The notes under the pieces: generated by a model
What the model was told of the DNA's origin: nothing
The model's input: the letters and a program-made list of their open reading frames with translations, nothing else
Database searches by the model: none
Part shown: positions 52,304 to 61,099 of the stretch, in pieces
Layout: each line of letters begins with the position of its first letter
Numbering within the stretch: the stretch's first letter is position 1
Translations under genes and position numbers: made by a program
DNA from: Peptococcaceae bacterium BICA1-7
GTDB taxonomy: Bacteria > Bacillota > Desulfotomaculia > Desulfotomaculales > Desulfocucumaceae
Length of the DNA: 64,000 nt
NCBI GenBank assembly: GCA_000802095.1
Contig: JUEB01000022.1
Location: forward strand, 1 to 64,000
Direction of reading: 5' to 3'

Positions 52304-52645
52304 ATGGAAAGAATGATTGCCTATTGTGGAGTAGATTGTTTTGAGTGCCCCACATTCAGGGCCGCTCAAAAGGATGATGATCAAAAAAGAATGAAAGTTG
52401 CAGAGTTGTGGTCAGTAGTATTTAAAATGGAGCTTAAAGCTGAGGACATTAACTGTGACGGCTGCCTGACTAAGAGTGGACGGCTTTTTAATCATTGCAA
52501 AGTATGTAATATAAGAAAATGCTGTCAGGAGAAAAAAATAGATAACTGTGCTTATTGCCATGAATTTATTTGCCAGGAGCTGGATTTTATTTTTAAGGCC
52601 ATACCAAAAGCTAAAACAAACCTTGAAGAAATAAGAAAGTCATAA
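52304..52645 (+). CDS. DUF3795-family cysteine-rich protein
   Basis: 113-residue protein with about ten cysteines: CGVDCFECPTF at the N-terminus (typical of DUF3795), NCDGC, HCKVCNIRKCC and NCAYCHEFICQ. The many CxxC units imply metal or iron-sulfur binding. AAAGGAT precedes the ATG at 52304. Small proteins of this family are common in anaerobes and have no clear role. It lies 98 bases after metK, and a large hairpin follows. Confidence 0.85.
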   Translation: MERMIAYCGVDCFECPTFRAAQKDDDQKRMKVAELWSVVFKMELKAEDINCDGCLTKSGRLFNHCKVCNIRKCCQEKKIDNCAYCHEFICQELDFIFKAIPKAKTNLEEIRKS

Positions 52646-52695
52646 ATGAGGGCCGTCTCTTTACTTTAAACCAACATGATAGTTTTACCAAAGTT

Positions 52696-52732
52696 AAAGG
52701 TCCAGTGCAGGCGTAGCCTGTACTGGACCTTT
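52696..52732. terminator. Long bidirectional hairpin terminator
   Basis: AAAGGTCCAGT, a further CAGGC, loop GTA, GCCTG and ACTGGACCTTT; the stem is 16 bp with one mismatch. It separates DUF3795 from the minus-strand tRNA-Val. Confidence 0.85.
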
Positions 52733-52739
52733 ATAATGT

Positions 52740-52814
<75 letters not shown>

Positions 52815-52858
52815 ATATGTTTTACCCACCGGGCTGCTGCCCGTTTGACGCATATATT

Positions 52859-52887
52859 ATTATGCATTATTGAAGGCCTCAAGTCAA
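52859..52887 (-). promoter_or_regulatory. Sigma-A promoter of tRNA-Val
   Basis: On the minus strand TTGACT and CATAAT are 17 bases apart. The -10 box lies about 45 bases from the tRNA 5' end. Confidence 0.7.
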
Positions 52888-52926
52888 GGAGATTTGTCTT
52901 AACAGGTGAAGTAAATGCTGGATTGT

Positions 52927-54057
52927 TTATAGCATTGAACTAATCCTGTGAAGCAGTCCGGGCTTTTCCACCCTCCCGGCGGCAACCAGCACTGATCTGG
53001 TCAGTTCCCTCCCCTTAAGCATAAAAACAACTGTGCCTATTTCCTGGCCCTCCTTCACCGGCGCCTCCAGGGGTCCCGCAGCAATTATCTTTCTGGTCAG
53101 CTCTTTCAGATCCTGGTCGGAGAGGTGCAGATTAACCTCTTTTGGACAGAGCGCCTCCACCTGGTCTTTTAGTCCCCCGGTTACCGGCACCCGGCCAACT
53201 ACTTCTCCACTGCCGGTCACAGCTACCTGCGGCAGGTCATTAAATCCGTAGTCCAGGAGTTCCACCGCGTCACGGAATCTATTCCGGCTGTGCAGTATTA
53301 CTGCGATAAGAGTGCGTCCGTTTCTTTCGGCGGCAGCCACCAGGCAGTTGCCTGCCCTGATTGTTGTGCCTGTTTTTACACCCATTATGCCCTCGTAGCT
53401 GTTCTCACGGACAAGGCTGTTGGTGTTTGCCACCGGCTTTTCTTTTTTTCCGTCGGCCCAGTAAATGGTAGCCCGGGGCAGGCGGACAATTCCGGCAAAA
53501 TCACTATTGGACAGGGCGTAGCGGGTTATAACGGCAAGATCGTGGGCGGTGGTGTAGTGGTTGGGGTGGTGATAGCCGTTGGTATTGGCAAACCTGGTAT
53601 CCAGTGCCCCCAGTATAAGCGCCCTGTTGTTCATCAGCTCTATGAATCTTTCCTGGCTGCCGGCCACGTGCTGGGCTATGGCCACGGTGCTGTCGTTGGC
53701 GGAGTACAACAAAGCTGCCTTGATAAGGTTTTCCAGGGATAACCTGTCTCCCCTTTCCAGCCTCAGCTCCTGGCCCACCGAAATGCTGGCCGGCTCCTTC
53801 CCTATGACTACAATTTCTTCCCGGTGACCGTACTCCAGGGCTATTATGGCGGTCATTATTTTGGTCAGGCTGGCTGGCTCCCTTCTTTTATAGCCTTGGT
53901 GCTCGTATAGCACCTGTCCGGTGCCGGCATCCATAAGCAGGGCCGATGCGGCGGATATTCTAAGGGCTTCGGCGGCCGGGGCCGGAGTGGTATATAAAAA
54001 CAGAATTGCAGCAATATATATAAATATTATTTTCTTTTTCCTGAACAGCACATCCAT
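52927..54057 (-). CDS. D-alanyl-D-alanine carboxypeptidase (S11 family)
   Basis: 376-residue penicillin-binding protein that trims the terminal D-Ala of peptidoglycan stems (DacF/DacB type). A signal peptide (about 1-30) precedes the domain. Active-site motifs are SLTK (Ser-xx-Lys), SAN (Ser-x-Asn) and KTGTT. The C-terminal beta-rich domain (from about 270) is usual for these proteins. Start ATG 54057 follows GGGGTG with weak spacing; GTG 54060 is the alternative. It is divergent from pdaB, another envelope/sporulation gene. Confidence 0.93.
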   Translation of the reverse strand: MDVLFRKKKIIFIYIAAILFLYTTPAPAAEALRISAASALLMDAGTGQVLYEHQGYKRREPASLTKIMTAIIALEYGHREEIVVIGKEPASISVGQELRLERGDRLSLENLIKAALLYSANDSTVAIAQHVAGSQERFIELMNNRALILGALDTRFANTNGYHHPNHYTTAHDLAVITRYALSNSDFAGIVRLPRATIYWADGKKEKPVANTNSLVRENSYEGIMGVKTGTTIRAGNCLVAAAERNGRTLIAVILHSRNRFRDAVELLDYGFNDLPQVAVTGSGEVVGRVPVTGGLKDQVEALCPKEVNLHLSDQDLKELTRKIIAAGPLEAPVKEGQEIGTVVFMLKGRELTRSVLVAAGRVEKPGLLHRISSML

Positions 54058-54215
54058 CACCCCAGAAATTGAATTCGCAAGTTATTCTGCCTCGGCTGCC
54101 CTTTAATATTAGCGGTAACTTTTTGCTGCAAATGAATATTTACCCGCATATTAAAGGGGACAGGCCCATATGTATAGTACAGGGAAATATTACCATCCTT
54201 CAGGAGGGGTTTATG

Positions 54216-54965
54216 ATGAAGATTTATTTTTTCAATTTTTCCAGGGTGCGGCGTTATCTATTTTTGTTGCCTGCGCTTCTGGTTATGGCGGCGCTGTTTA
54301 CCGGGATGCTGCTGTCCGATATTCCGGCGGTATCCTCGAAAACCAAGCCCTATGCCATATTTAAAGTGAAAACAGATAAAAAGGTAGCTGCTCTTACCTT
54401 TGATATAAGCTGGGGCACCAAAGTGCCGGGACCGGTGCTGGACACCCTCAAAAAAAATAATGTAAAATCCACATTCTTTCTCTCGGGGCCATGGGTGAAA
54501 AAGTACCCCGAATTTCCCCGTCGAATTGTCGCCGAGGGACATGAAATCGCCTCCCACGGTAACAGACACATAGACCTTGACAGGGAATCACCGGCAGTGG
54601 TGAAGGACGAAATAACAGCCGCCCACCAGTCCATCATGGAGGTAACCGGGGTTGAGCCCCGCCTTATCAGAACCCCCAACGGGGCATGGGATGACATGGT
54701 GCTGGGAGTGGCGGATGAGCTGGGCTATAAAGTAATACAGTGGAGTGATGACTCCCTGGACTGGAAAAAGCCTGGAGTGGACGCCATAGTAAACAGGGTG
54801 CTGGACAGGGTTCACCCCGGGGCCATAATTCTAATGCACGCCAGCGATACCTGCCTGCAGACCCCCGAGGCCCTGCCAAGGGTGCTGGAGGGGCTAAAGG
54901 CCCGGGGGTATGAGCTGGTTACCGTGTCTGAGCTGCTTAATGAGGGGACGGGGGTGGCGGAATAA
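54216..54965 (+). CDS. pdaB: Sporulation polysaccharide deacetylase PdaB
   Basis: 249-residue NodB-fold deacetylase with an N-terminal membrane anchor (RYLFLLPALLVMAALFTG). The TFDISWG start of the NodB domain, with its Trp, is the PdaB signature, and SHGNRHIDL supplies the metal histidines; LIRTPNG and ILMHASDT are further NodB motifs. ATG 54216 (or 54213) lies after AGGAGG. PdaB is needed for late stages of spore formation in Bacillus. It and CwlD at 12.5 kb argue for an endospore former. Confidence 0.88.
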   Translation: MKIYFFNFSRVRRYLFLLPALLVMAALFTGMLLSDIPAVSSKTKPYAIFKVKTDKKVAALTFDISWGTKVPGPVLDTLKKNNVKSTFFLSGPWVKKYPEFPRRIVAEGHEIASHGNRHIDLDRESPAVVKDEITAAHQSIMEVTGVEPRLIRTPNGAWDDMVLGVADELGYKVIQWSDDSLDWKKPGVDAIVNRVLDRVHPGAIILMHASDTCLQTPEALPRVLEGLKARGYELVTVSELLNEGTGVAE

Positions 54966-54989
54966 GCATAGCTTATACTGAATACTTTT

Positions 54990-55225
<236 letters not shown>

Positions 55226-55237
55226 GGGAAGGCGGCT

Positions 55238-55495
55238 CTAGTGGGTTTTTCCACTGCCTACCATTCGTGTTATCAGTCTGGACAGCACCTTCTTTTCCTC
55301 TTCGTCCCCCTGTTCCCAGAGTTCCTTTAAAAGCCGCTGCTCACGGTTGCCCGGGTCGAAATGATCGGAAAAGAATTCTCCCAGCCGGTAGGCCATGCTG
55401 TCCATATTCCGGTCGGAAATACCCAGGGCCTTGCCTCCGTGCACGAAGTTGCCCAGCAGGTTTTTCCATTGGTGCCAGGTTGTTTCCGCTTCCAC
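55238..55495 (-). CDS. DUF3243-family protein
   Basis: 85-residue acidic helical protein of DUF3243: WHQWKNLLGNFVHGGKALGIS, MAYRLGEFFSDHFDPGNREQRLLKELWEQGDEEE and LSRLITRMV match the family pattern. Start GTG 55495 follows GGAGGTGATTTTA; the longer frame to 55555 has no site. Function unknown; common in Firmicutes. Confidence 0.85.
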   Translation of the reverse strand: MEAETTWHQWKNLLGNFVHGGKALGISDRNMDSMAYRLGEFFSDHFDPGNREQRLLKELWEQGDEEEKKVLSRLITRMVGSGKTH

Positions 55496-55549
55496 TAAAA
55501 TCACCTCCAGGCCTATTTTCCCCGGCTGTGGCCCCCGGTTATTCCGTAA

Positions 55550-55580
55550 AAACAAAAACCGCCCTTTATAAAGGGCGGTT
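55550..55580 (-). terminator. Terminator of the decarboxylase module
   Basis: On the minus strand AACCGCCCTTT and AAAGGGCGGTT form a stem followed by a long T-rich run. It lies downstream of the beta-subunit gene and upstream of DUF3243. Confidence 0.85.
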
Positions 55581-55603
55581 CAGTCATGCATAATAACGTA
55601 TAA

Positions 55604-56722
55604 CTACTTGATTGACAGTATAAAAGCCCCGGCCGCCACTGCCGTTCCAATAACTCCGGCCACGTTGGGGCCCATGGCGTGCATGAGCAGGTAGTTCTGG
55701 GGGTTGGACTCTGTTCCCATAACATGTACCACCCGGGCGGCCATGGGCACTGCCGAGACTCCGGCTGCCCCGATAAGAGGGTTGACCTTGTTTTTGGTCA
55801 CCAGATTCATTAATTTGGCAATAATTACCCCGCCCGCTGTGGCGAAGGCAAAGGCCACAACACCCAGTACAAATATATAGATAGTCTTCTGATTGAGAAA
55901 GTTCTCGGCCGACATGGTGGAACCCACACCAACTCCCAGCAGTATGGTGATTATGTTCATCAGCTCGTTGCGGGAAACGTTGGTGAGCCTGTCCACCACC
56001 CCGGACTCCATAAACAGGTTGCCCAGCATGAACATGGCTATAAGGGGTGCAGAGGGGGGAACCAGAAGTATTATGATGATAGAGGCCAGCAGAGGGAATA
56101 CTATTTTTTCACCCTTGCTTACAACTCTCATCTGGGTCATAACCATGGCTCTTTCCTTGCTGGTGGTGAGCAGCCGGGCTATGGGCGGTATTATAATGGG
56201 TACCAGCGCCATATACGAGTAGGCCGCCACCGAGGTCGGGCCCATCAGGTGAGGGGCCAGATTGGCTGCAAGGTATATGGTGGTGGGGCCGTCAGCCCCT
56301 CCTATAATTCCTATGGTGGCTGCTTCCTCAATGGTAAAGCCTAACAGTAGTGAGGAAAAGAAGGCGGCATATACCCCCAGTTGAGCGGCTGCGCCCAGCA
56401 GCAGTGTTTTGGGATTGGCTATCACCGGCCCGAAATCAGTCATGGCTCCCAGGCCAAGGAAGATCAGGGGGGGGATCAGCTCGGTTTCTATGCCAAAGTG
56501 ATAAAAGATATAGAAAAGACCGCCTTCATTAGTAAGGCCGGTCAGGGGGAAATTGGCGGCAAATATACCAAAGCTGATGGGTAAAAGCAGAAGGGGCTCA
56601 ATCCCTTTTTTTATTGCCAGGTACATAAGGGTGAAGGCAATAGCCCACATTATGACATTTTTCCAGGACAGGTCCCATATGCCGAGCCCGGCCAGGCTGT
56701 GCGAGAGTATTTCCGGCAACAA
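55604..56722 (-). CDS. Na+-translocating decarboxylase beta subunit
   Basis: 372-residue integral membrane protein of the OadB/MmdB/GcdB family, the part that moves two Na+ outward as carboxybiotin is decarboxylated. Landmarks are GAMTDFGPVIANPKTLLLGAAAQLG (conserved Asp), GIIGGADGPTTIYLA, and the C-terminal NPLIGAAGVSAVPMAARV and HAMGPNVAGVIGTAVAAG. TTG start follows GGAGGG. It is the third gene of a minus-strand unit with a gamma-like and a biotin-carrier gene; there is no carboxyltransferase beside it, so the substrate (oxaloacetate, methylmalonyl-CoA or glutaconyl-CoA) is not fixed. Confidence 0.94.
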   Translation of the reverse strand: MLPEILSHSLAGLGIWDLSWKNVIMWAIAFTLMYLAIKKGIEPLLLLPISFGIFAANFPLTGLTNEGGLFYIFYHFGIETELIPPLIFLGLGAMTDFGPVIANPKTLLLGAAAQLGVYAAFFSSLLLGFTIEEAATIGIIGGADGPTTIYLAANLAPHLMGPTSVAAYSYMALVPIIIPPIARLLTTSKERAMVMTQMRVVSKGEKIVFPLLASIIIILLVPPSAPLIAMFMLGNLFMESGVVDRLTNVSRNELMNIITILLGVGVGSTMSAENFLNQKTIYIFVLGVVAFAFATAGGVIIAKLMNLVTKNKVNPLIGAAGVSAVPMAARVVHVMGTESNPQNYLLMHAMGPNVAGVIGTAVAAGAFILSIK

Positions 56723-56750
56723 CTTTCCCTCCTAACTTTATGCTATGTTT

Positions 56751-56963
56751 TTACTCGAGGACCATTATGACGATATCAGGATTTATTACCTCGCCGGGGG
56801 CAACCTTTATTTCCTTTACCTCTCCATCAGCGGGAGAGTATATCTTTACAAACATTTTCATGGCCTCAATAGTGGCCACCACGTCATTTTGCTTTACCTT
56901 GTCGCCCACTTTTACATCCACTGAAACAAGTTTACCCACCATGGGGGCGTTTACGTTTGCCAT
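56751..56963 (-). CDS. Biotin carboxyl carrier protein of the decarboxylase
   Basis: 70-residue biotinyl domain. The biotin lysine lies in EAMKM, in IEAMKMFVKIYSPADGEV. The domain alone, without the Pro/Ala hinge, resembles carriers in methylmalonyl-CoA and glutaconyl-CoA decarboxylases. AAGGAGGATATGA precedes its ATG; it is 28 bases upstream of the beta-subunit start. It shuttles CO2 between a carboxyltransferase and the membrane pump. Confidence 0.95.
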   Translation of the reverse strand: MANVNAPMVGKLVSVDVKVGDKVKQNDVVATIEAMKMFVKIYSPADGEVKEIKVAPGEVINPDIVIMVLE

Positions 56964-56985
56964 TATTCATATCCTCCTTTTAATT

Positions 56986-57138
56986 CTATGCGCTTGCTTT
57001 TTGTTTTTCTGCCTGTTTTTTTGCCGCCAGATTGAACAGGTACCCGGAAAGACTCACCGCAGCACTTAGTATGCCCAGAGCGAGGAAAACAGATAGTATT
57101 CCTGTTATTGCCACTACAGAAGCCTTGTCCCAGTCCAC
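56986..57138 (-). CDS. OadG-like gamma/delta subunit of the Na+ decarboxylase
   Basis: 50-residue protein missed by length cutoffs. It is one transmembrane helix (about residues 6-28, SVVAITGILSVFLALGILSAAV) with a basic, Ala/Lys/Gln-rich tail (AAKKQAEKQKASA). This matches the small membrane anchor (gamma or delta) of these decarboxylases, which joins the carboxyltransferase to the beta subunit. The GTG start at 57138 has GGGAGGTG about 10 bases upstream. It is followed, after 22 bases, by the biotin carrier. Confidence 0.75.
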   Translation of the reverse strand: MDWDKASVVAITGILSVFLALGILSAAVSLSGYLFNLAAKKQAEKQKASA

Positions 57139-57670
57139 CTTCTATAAACACCTCCCTGCCAAAAAAGTAAAAATACTATTTTATTATAATACAATAACAT
57201 TCAGTGCAAAAAAACACTGAATTTCTTATGTATAGTGTAACACTCTGCTTTGATTCGTAATACTCCGGAAACATATGAATACTGTATAACTGTTTTAATT
57301 TGGGAAACTCGGAGCCATGAATACTGTATACAATATAGTATACAATAATTTTGCAATAAACAATATTCAACTAATTAGATTTATTAAGAACATTATGTAC
57401 AAAATTCAAAATAGTTTTTGCCGGGCTTGTTATGCTTCAATTACTTACGGAAAATCATATTTGCCGGATATAAATATTGTTTTAAGGATGCTGGAGAAGT
57501 ATAATATTAAGATACTATTTTATTTGCGCTGGGAAAGGTGCTGTGAATAGCCGGGAACAAAAAATGGACACAATATTTTATATGGTAAATTGCCCTATGT
57601 ATGGTAAAATGGTGGCAATTATTAGATATACATATTTCTTAAATGTTAGAATCAAGGGGGAGCACGGTTA
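57139..57670. other. 532-base AT-rich region between the decarboxylase module and tig
   Basis: No convincing gene. The segment 57317-57550 is open but AT-driven and has no ribosome binding site. GAATACTGTATA occurs twice (about 57277 and 57318). GTATAC is repeated at 57326-57331 and 57338-57343 within a symmetric 22-base element, similar to a GntR-type operator. Confidence 0.5.
57325..57346. promoter_or_regulatory. Symmetric TGTATAC/GTATACA element
   Basis: Two GTATAC palindromes 12 bases apart (centre to centre) with matching flanks. Possible operator for the divergent decarboxylase or tig gene; the factor is unknown. Confidence 0.4.
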
Positions 57671-58987
57671 ATGAAGGCTACTGCAGAAAAAATGGAAAAG
57701 AACACTGTTGTTCTGGAGGTCGAGGTTGAGACGGAAAAGTTTGACAGGGCATTGGATCAGGCTTATAAAAAAGTCGTCAAAAAGGTCAATATACCCGGTT
57801 TCAGGAAAGGCAAGGCCCCAAAAGTTATTATTGAGCGGTATATGGGAAAAAAATATCTTTACGACGAGGCCGTTGAGATAATTATTCCGGACGCTTATCT
57901 GAGCGCAGTTGAAGATACCGGTATAGAGCCGGTTTCACAGCCCGAGCTGGAGCTGGTGCAGGTGGAGGAAGGAAAGCCTGTAATATTTAAGGCCAAGGTT
58001 GTAGTCAAGCCCGAGGTGAAGCTGGGACAGTACAAAGGGCTGGAAATAGAAGATCCCCGCAGTGAAGTGGGAGACGAGGATGTCCAAAAGGAGCTGGAGA
58101 AACTTCAGAACCGCCACGCCAAGCTGATTACCCTGGAAGAGGGCGCGGTGGAGAGCAAAGACCTGGTGACCATCGACTTTGAGGGTAAAATTGACGGTGT
58201 TCCCTTCGAGGGCGGCAAGGCTGATGACTACAGTCTGGAAATTGGTTCCGGTTCTTTCATTGCAGGTTTTGAAGATCAGATTGTGGGCATGAATATAAAC
58301 GAGACCAGGGATATAAGCGTAACCTTTCCGCAGGATTACGGCAAAGAGGATCTGGCCGGGAAGGATGCGGTATTCACCGTTACTGTGAAGCTTATCAAAA
58401 GGAAGGAACTGGCGCCTCTGGATGATGAGTTTGCCAAGGACGTCAGCGAGTTTGACACCCTGGAGGAATTACGTGCCGACCTGGCGAATAAATTAAAGCA
58501 GACTGCTGAGGCAATGGCCAAAAGACAGATGCAAAAAGATGCCGTCAGTCTGGCGGTAGAAAACGCCGAGGTTGACATTCCTCCTGAAATGATTGAAGCC
58601 CGGATGGAAGAAATGGTCTCCAGCATGGAGCAGCGTCTATCCGGTCAGGGGCTCACCCTGGATAAGTATTTAACCTATACCAATTCCAATATGGATGAGC
58701 TTAAGGAAAGGGTCCGCCCGGATGCCGAAATAAGTGTGCGGCAGTCACTGATCATAGATTCGGTGGCCAAGGCCGAAAAACTTGAGGTTACCGAAGATGA
58801 GATTACCGAAGAAATAGGCCGCATGAGTGAAGAAATGAAACAGGATCCGGATGTAATAAGAAAGATACTGGAAGGTCAGAACCAGCTGGATTTTATCAAG
58901 GAAAGTATTTTAAGGGAAAAAACGGTGCAGTTTCTTGTGGACCAGGCCGTGTTAAAAGAAGGAACAAATAAGTCTGTAAAAGAATAA
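57671..58987 (+). CDS. tig: Trigger factor
   Basis: 438-residue ribosome-bound chaperone and peptidyl-prolyl isomerase. The N-terminal ribosome-binding domain has the signature GFRKGKAPKVIIERYMG, the PPIase domain (about 150-245) has DLVTIDFEGKIDGVPFEGGKADDYSLEIGSG, and the helical C-terminal arms follow. GGGGGAG precedes the ATG. It starts the quality-control run tig-clpP-clpX-lonB-lon, a standard Firmicute arrangement. Confidence 0.97.
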   Translation: MKATAEKMEKNTVVLEVEVETEKFDRALDQAYKKVVKKVNIPGFRKGKAPKVIIERYMGKKYLYDEAVEIIIPDAYLSAVEDTGIEPVSQPELELVQVEEGKPVIFKAKVVVKPEVKLGQYKGLEIEDPRSEVGDEDVQKELEKLQNRHAKLITLEEGAVESKDLVTIDFEGKIDGVPFEGGKADDYSLEIGSGSFIAGFEDQIVGMNINETRDISVTFPQDYGKEDLAGKDAVFTVTVKLIKRKELAPLDDEFAKDVSEFDTLEELRADLANKLKQTAEAMAKRQMQKDAVSLAVENAEVDIPPEMIEARMEEMVSSMEQRLSGQGLTLDKYLTYTNSNMDELKERVRPDAEISVRQSLIIDSVAKAEKLEVTEDEITEEIGRMSEEMKQDPDVIRKILEGQNQLDFIKESILREKTVQFLVDQAVLKEGTNKSVKE

Positions 58988-59042
58988 TCTCTTAAAAATA
59001 AATAAAATAAGGTGAGAAAGCAAACAGGGAGGGATCAGGTAA

Positions 59043-59636
59043 TTGTCTACTTTGGTACCGATTGTTGTTGAGCAGACCAACCGCGGGGAGCGGGCCTATG
59101 ATATCTATTCCAGGCTTTTAAAGGACAGAATTATTTTTATAGGAGGCCCCATTGATGATTACGTGGCCAATCTCGTTATAGCCCAACTGCTGTTTTTAGA
59201 GGCCGAGGATCCCGAAAAGGACATTCATATATATATCAATTCCCCGGGAGGTGTTGTCACCGCGGGGATGGCTATGTATGACACCATGCAGTACGTAAAG
59301 TGCCCGGTGTCTACAATATGTGTTGGCCAGGCGGCCAGCATGGGATCTTTCCTGCTCAGTGCAGGAGCCAAGGGAAAGAGGTATGCCCTTCCCTATGCAA
59401 GAATAATGATCCATCAGGTCATGGGCGGAGTTCAGGGTCAGGCCACCGATATAGACATTCATGCCAGGGAAATACTGCGCACAAAGGATGTTCTTAACAG
59501 GCTATTGTCTGAGCATACCGGTCAGCCCCTGGACAGGATTGCACAGGATACCGAGCGAGACTTCTTTATGTCTGCAGAGGAGGCCAAGGAATACGGGCTG
59601 ATAGACGAGGTGTTCCAGCTAAAGAAGCAAAGATAA
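59043..59636 (+). CDS. clpP: ATP-dependent Clp protease proteolytic subunit
   Basis: 197-residue serine protease forming the Clp chamber. The catalytic Ser is in [11 protein letters not shown], His in YARIMIHQ and Asp in the [11 protein letters not shown] region. TTG 59043 follows GGGAGGGA. It is 55 bases after tig and 13 before clpX. Confidence 0.97.
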   Translation: MSTLVPIVVEQTNRGERAYDIYSRLLKDRIIFIGGPIDDYVANLVIAQLLFLEAEDPEKDIHIYINSPGGVVTAGMAMYDTMQYVKCPVSTICVGQAASMGSFLLSAGAKGKRYALPYARIMIHQVMGGVQGQATDIDIHAREILRTKDVLNRLLSEHTGQPLDRIAQDTERDFFMSAEEAKEYGLIDEVFQLKKQR

Positions 59637-59649
59637 ATGAGGTGAAATG

Positions 59650-60903
59650 ATGTTTAACGAGAAGGGTCAGCTAAAGTGCTCTTTTTGCGGTAAGTTACAG
59701 GACCAGGTAAAAAAACTGGTAGCGGGCCCCGGGGTATATATCTGCGATGAATGCATCGAGCTTTGTAACGAGATTATAGAAGAAGAACTGAACGAGGATT
59801 TGGGGCTCGATCTTAGCGATATCCCCAAGCCCAAGGAAATAAAGGCTATTCTGGACCAGTACGTGATTGGCCAGGAAGAGGCCAAAAAGTCTCTGTCCGT
59901 AGCCGTTTATAACCACTACAAGAGAATAAACCTGGGCGGCAAAATTGATGAGGTTGAGCTGCAAAAGAGCAATATCGTCATGCTGGGGCCTACCGGAAGC
60001 GGTAAAACTTTGCTGGCGCAGACTCTGGCCCGTCTTTTAAACGTTCCCTTTGCCATAGCTGATGCCACTTCTCTTACTGAGGCCGGGTATGTGGGTGAAG
60101 ACGTTGAAAATATTCTCCTGAAGCTTATCCAGGCTGCCGACTATGATGTGGAGAAGGCTGAAAAGGGCATTGTATATATTGACGAAATTGATAAAATAGC
60201 CCGCAAGTCCGAGAATCCCTCCATAACCAGGGATGTGTCCGGGGAGGGGGTCCAGCAGGCTCTTCTTAAGATACTGGAGGGAACGGTGGCCAGTGTTCCT
60301 CCCCAGGGCGGCAGAAAGCACCCCCACCAGGAATTTATCCAACTGGACACCACCAACATATTATTTATATGCGGGGGTGCCTTTGACGGTATAGATAAAC
60401 TTATACAAAATAGAATAGGCAAGAAAACAATGGGCTTTGGGGCTGAAATACAGACTCAAAAGGAGAAGAAAATAGGGGAAATATTAAAACATATACTTCC
60501 TGAAGATCTTCTCAAATACGGTCTCATTCCCGAATTCGTGGGCCGCCTTCCTATTATAGTCACCCTGGAGGCGCTGGATGAGGAAGCGCTGGTAAGGATA
60601 CTTACCGAACCCAGGAACGCCCTGGTAAAGCAGTACGAAAAGCTTTTTGACCTGGATGGGGTAAATCTCGAGTTTCAGCAGGAGGCTTTAAAGGCCGTGT
60701 CCCAGGAAGCTCTCAAGAGAAAAACAGGGGCCAGGGGCCTTAGAGCAATACTGGAAGAGATTATGATGGATATGATGTATGAAATTCCATCCCGCCAGGA
60801 TATTGCCAAGTGCATAATCACCAAAGACACCATTATGAAAAAGGAAAAGCCTTTGGTGGTAGCGGCCGTAGAGAGGAAAAAGAAAAAGGAAGAAACTGCA
60901 TAA
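59650..60903 (+). CDS. clpX: Clp protease ATP-binding subunit ClpX
   Basis: 417-residue AAA+ unfoldase. The N-terminal zinc domain has CSFCG ... CDECIELC; the ATPase domain has Walker A GPTGSGKT, Walker [12 protein letters not shown] and the pore/sensor segments [11 protein letters not shown] and [19 protein letters not shown] lies just upstream; ATG 59647 is also possible but closer to the site. Length is typical. Confidence 0.97.
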   Translation: MFNEKGQLKCSFCGKLQDQVKKLVAGPGVYICDECIELCNEIIEEELNEDLGLDLSDIPKPKEIKAILDQYVIGQEEAKKSLSVAVYNHYKRINLGGKIDEVELQKSNIVMLGPTGSGKTLLAQTLARLLNVPFAIADATSLTEAGYVGEDVENILLKLIQAADYDVEKAEKGIVYIDEIDKIARKSENPSITRDVSGEGVQQALLKILEGTVASVPPQGGRKHPHQEFIQLDTTNILFICGGAFDGIDKLIQNRIGKKTMGFGAEIQTQKEKKIGEILKHILPEDLLKYGLIPEFVGRLPIIVTLEALDEEALVRILTEPRNALVKQYEKLFDLDGVNLEFQQEALKAVSQEALKRKTGARGLRAILEEIMMDMMYEIPSRQDIAKCIITKDTIMKKEKPLVVAAVERKKKKEETA

Positions 60904-60910
60904 AAACATA

Positions 60911-60942
60911 CGCCGCCTCAGCAAGAGGCGGCGTTTTAATTT
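60911..60942 (+). terminator. Terminator after clpX
   Basis: CGCCGCCTC and GAGGCGGCG with a 5-base loop, then TTTTAATTT. Confidence 0.9.
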
Positions 60943-60950
60943 GCTGGGCA

Positions 60951-60996
60951 AAAAAAAGGACAGGCTTTTTCACTGTGAAAAAGCCTGTCCTTTTTT
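60951..60996. repeat. GGACAGGCT palindrome with T-run
   Basis: GGACAGGCTTTTTCA and TGAAAAAGCCTGTCC pair around CTG, flanked by A7 and T6. Same core as 37589-37625. It stands right after the clpX terminator, so it probably serves as a second terminator. Confidence 0.85.
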
Positions 60997-61099
60997 ACTC
61001 CTCTCTTCTTATTTTGGGATTTATGGACGGGGGGATAAAAAATGTCAATCTCTGTAATAATATTTATTAAAAATGTATAGAATCAGGAGGCTCCTTTTG

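Noticed and set aside
57317-57550. 77-codon plus-strand frame upstream of tig
   Set aside because: AT-driven open frame with no ribosome binding site and no recognisable protein features; it overlaps the GTATAC element and begins in low-complexity sequence.
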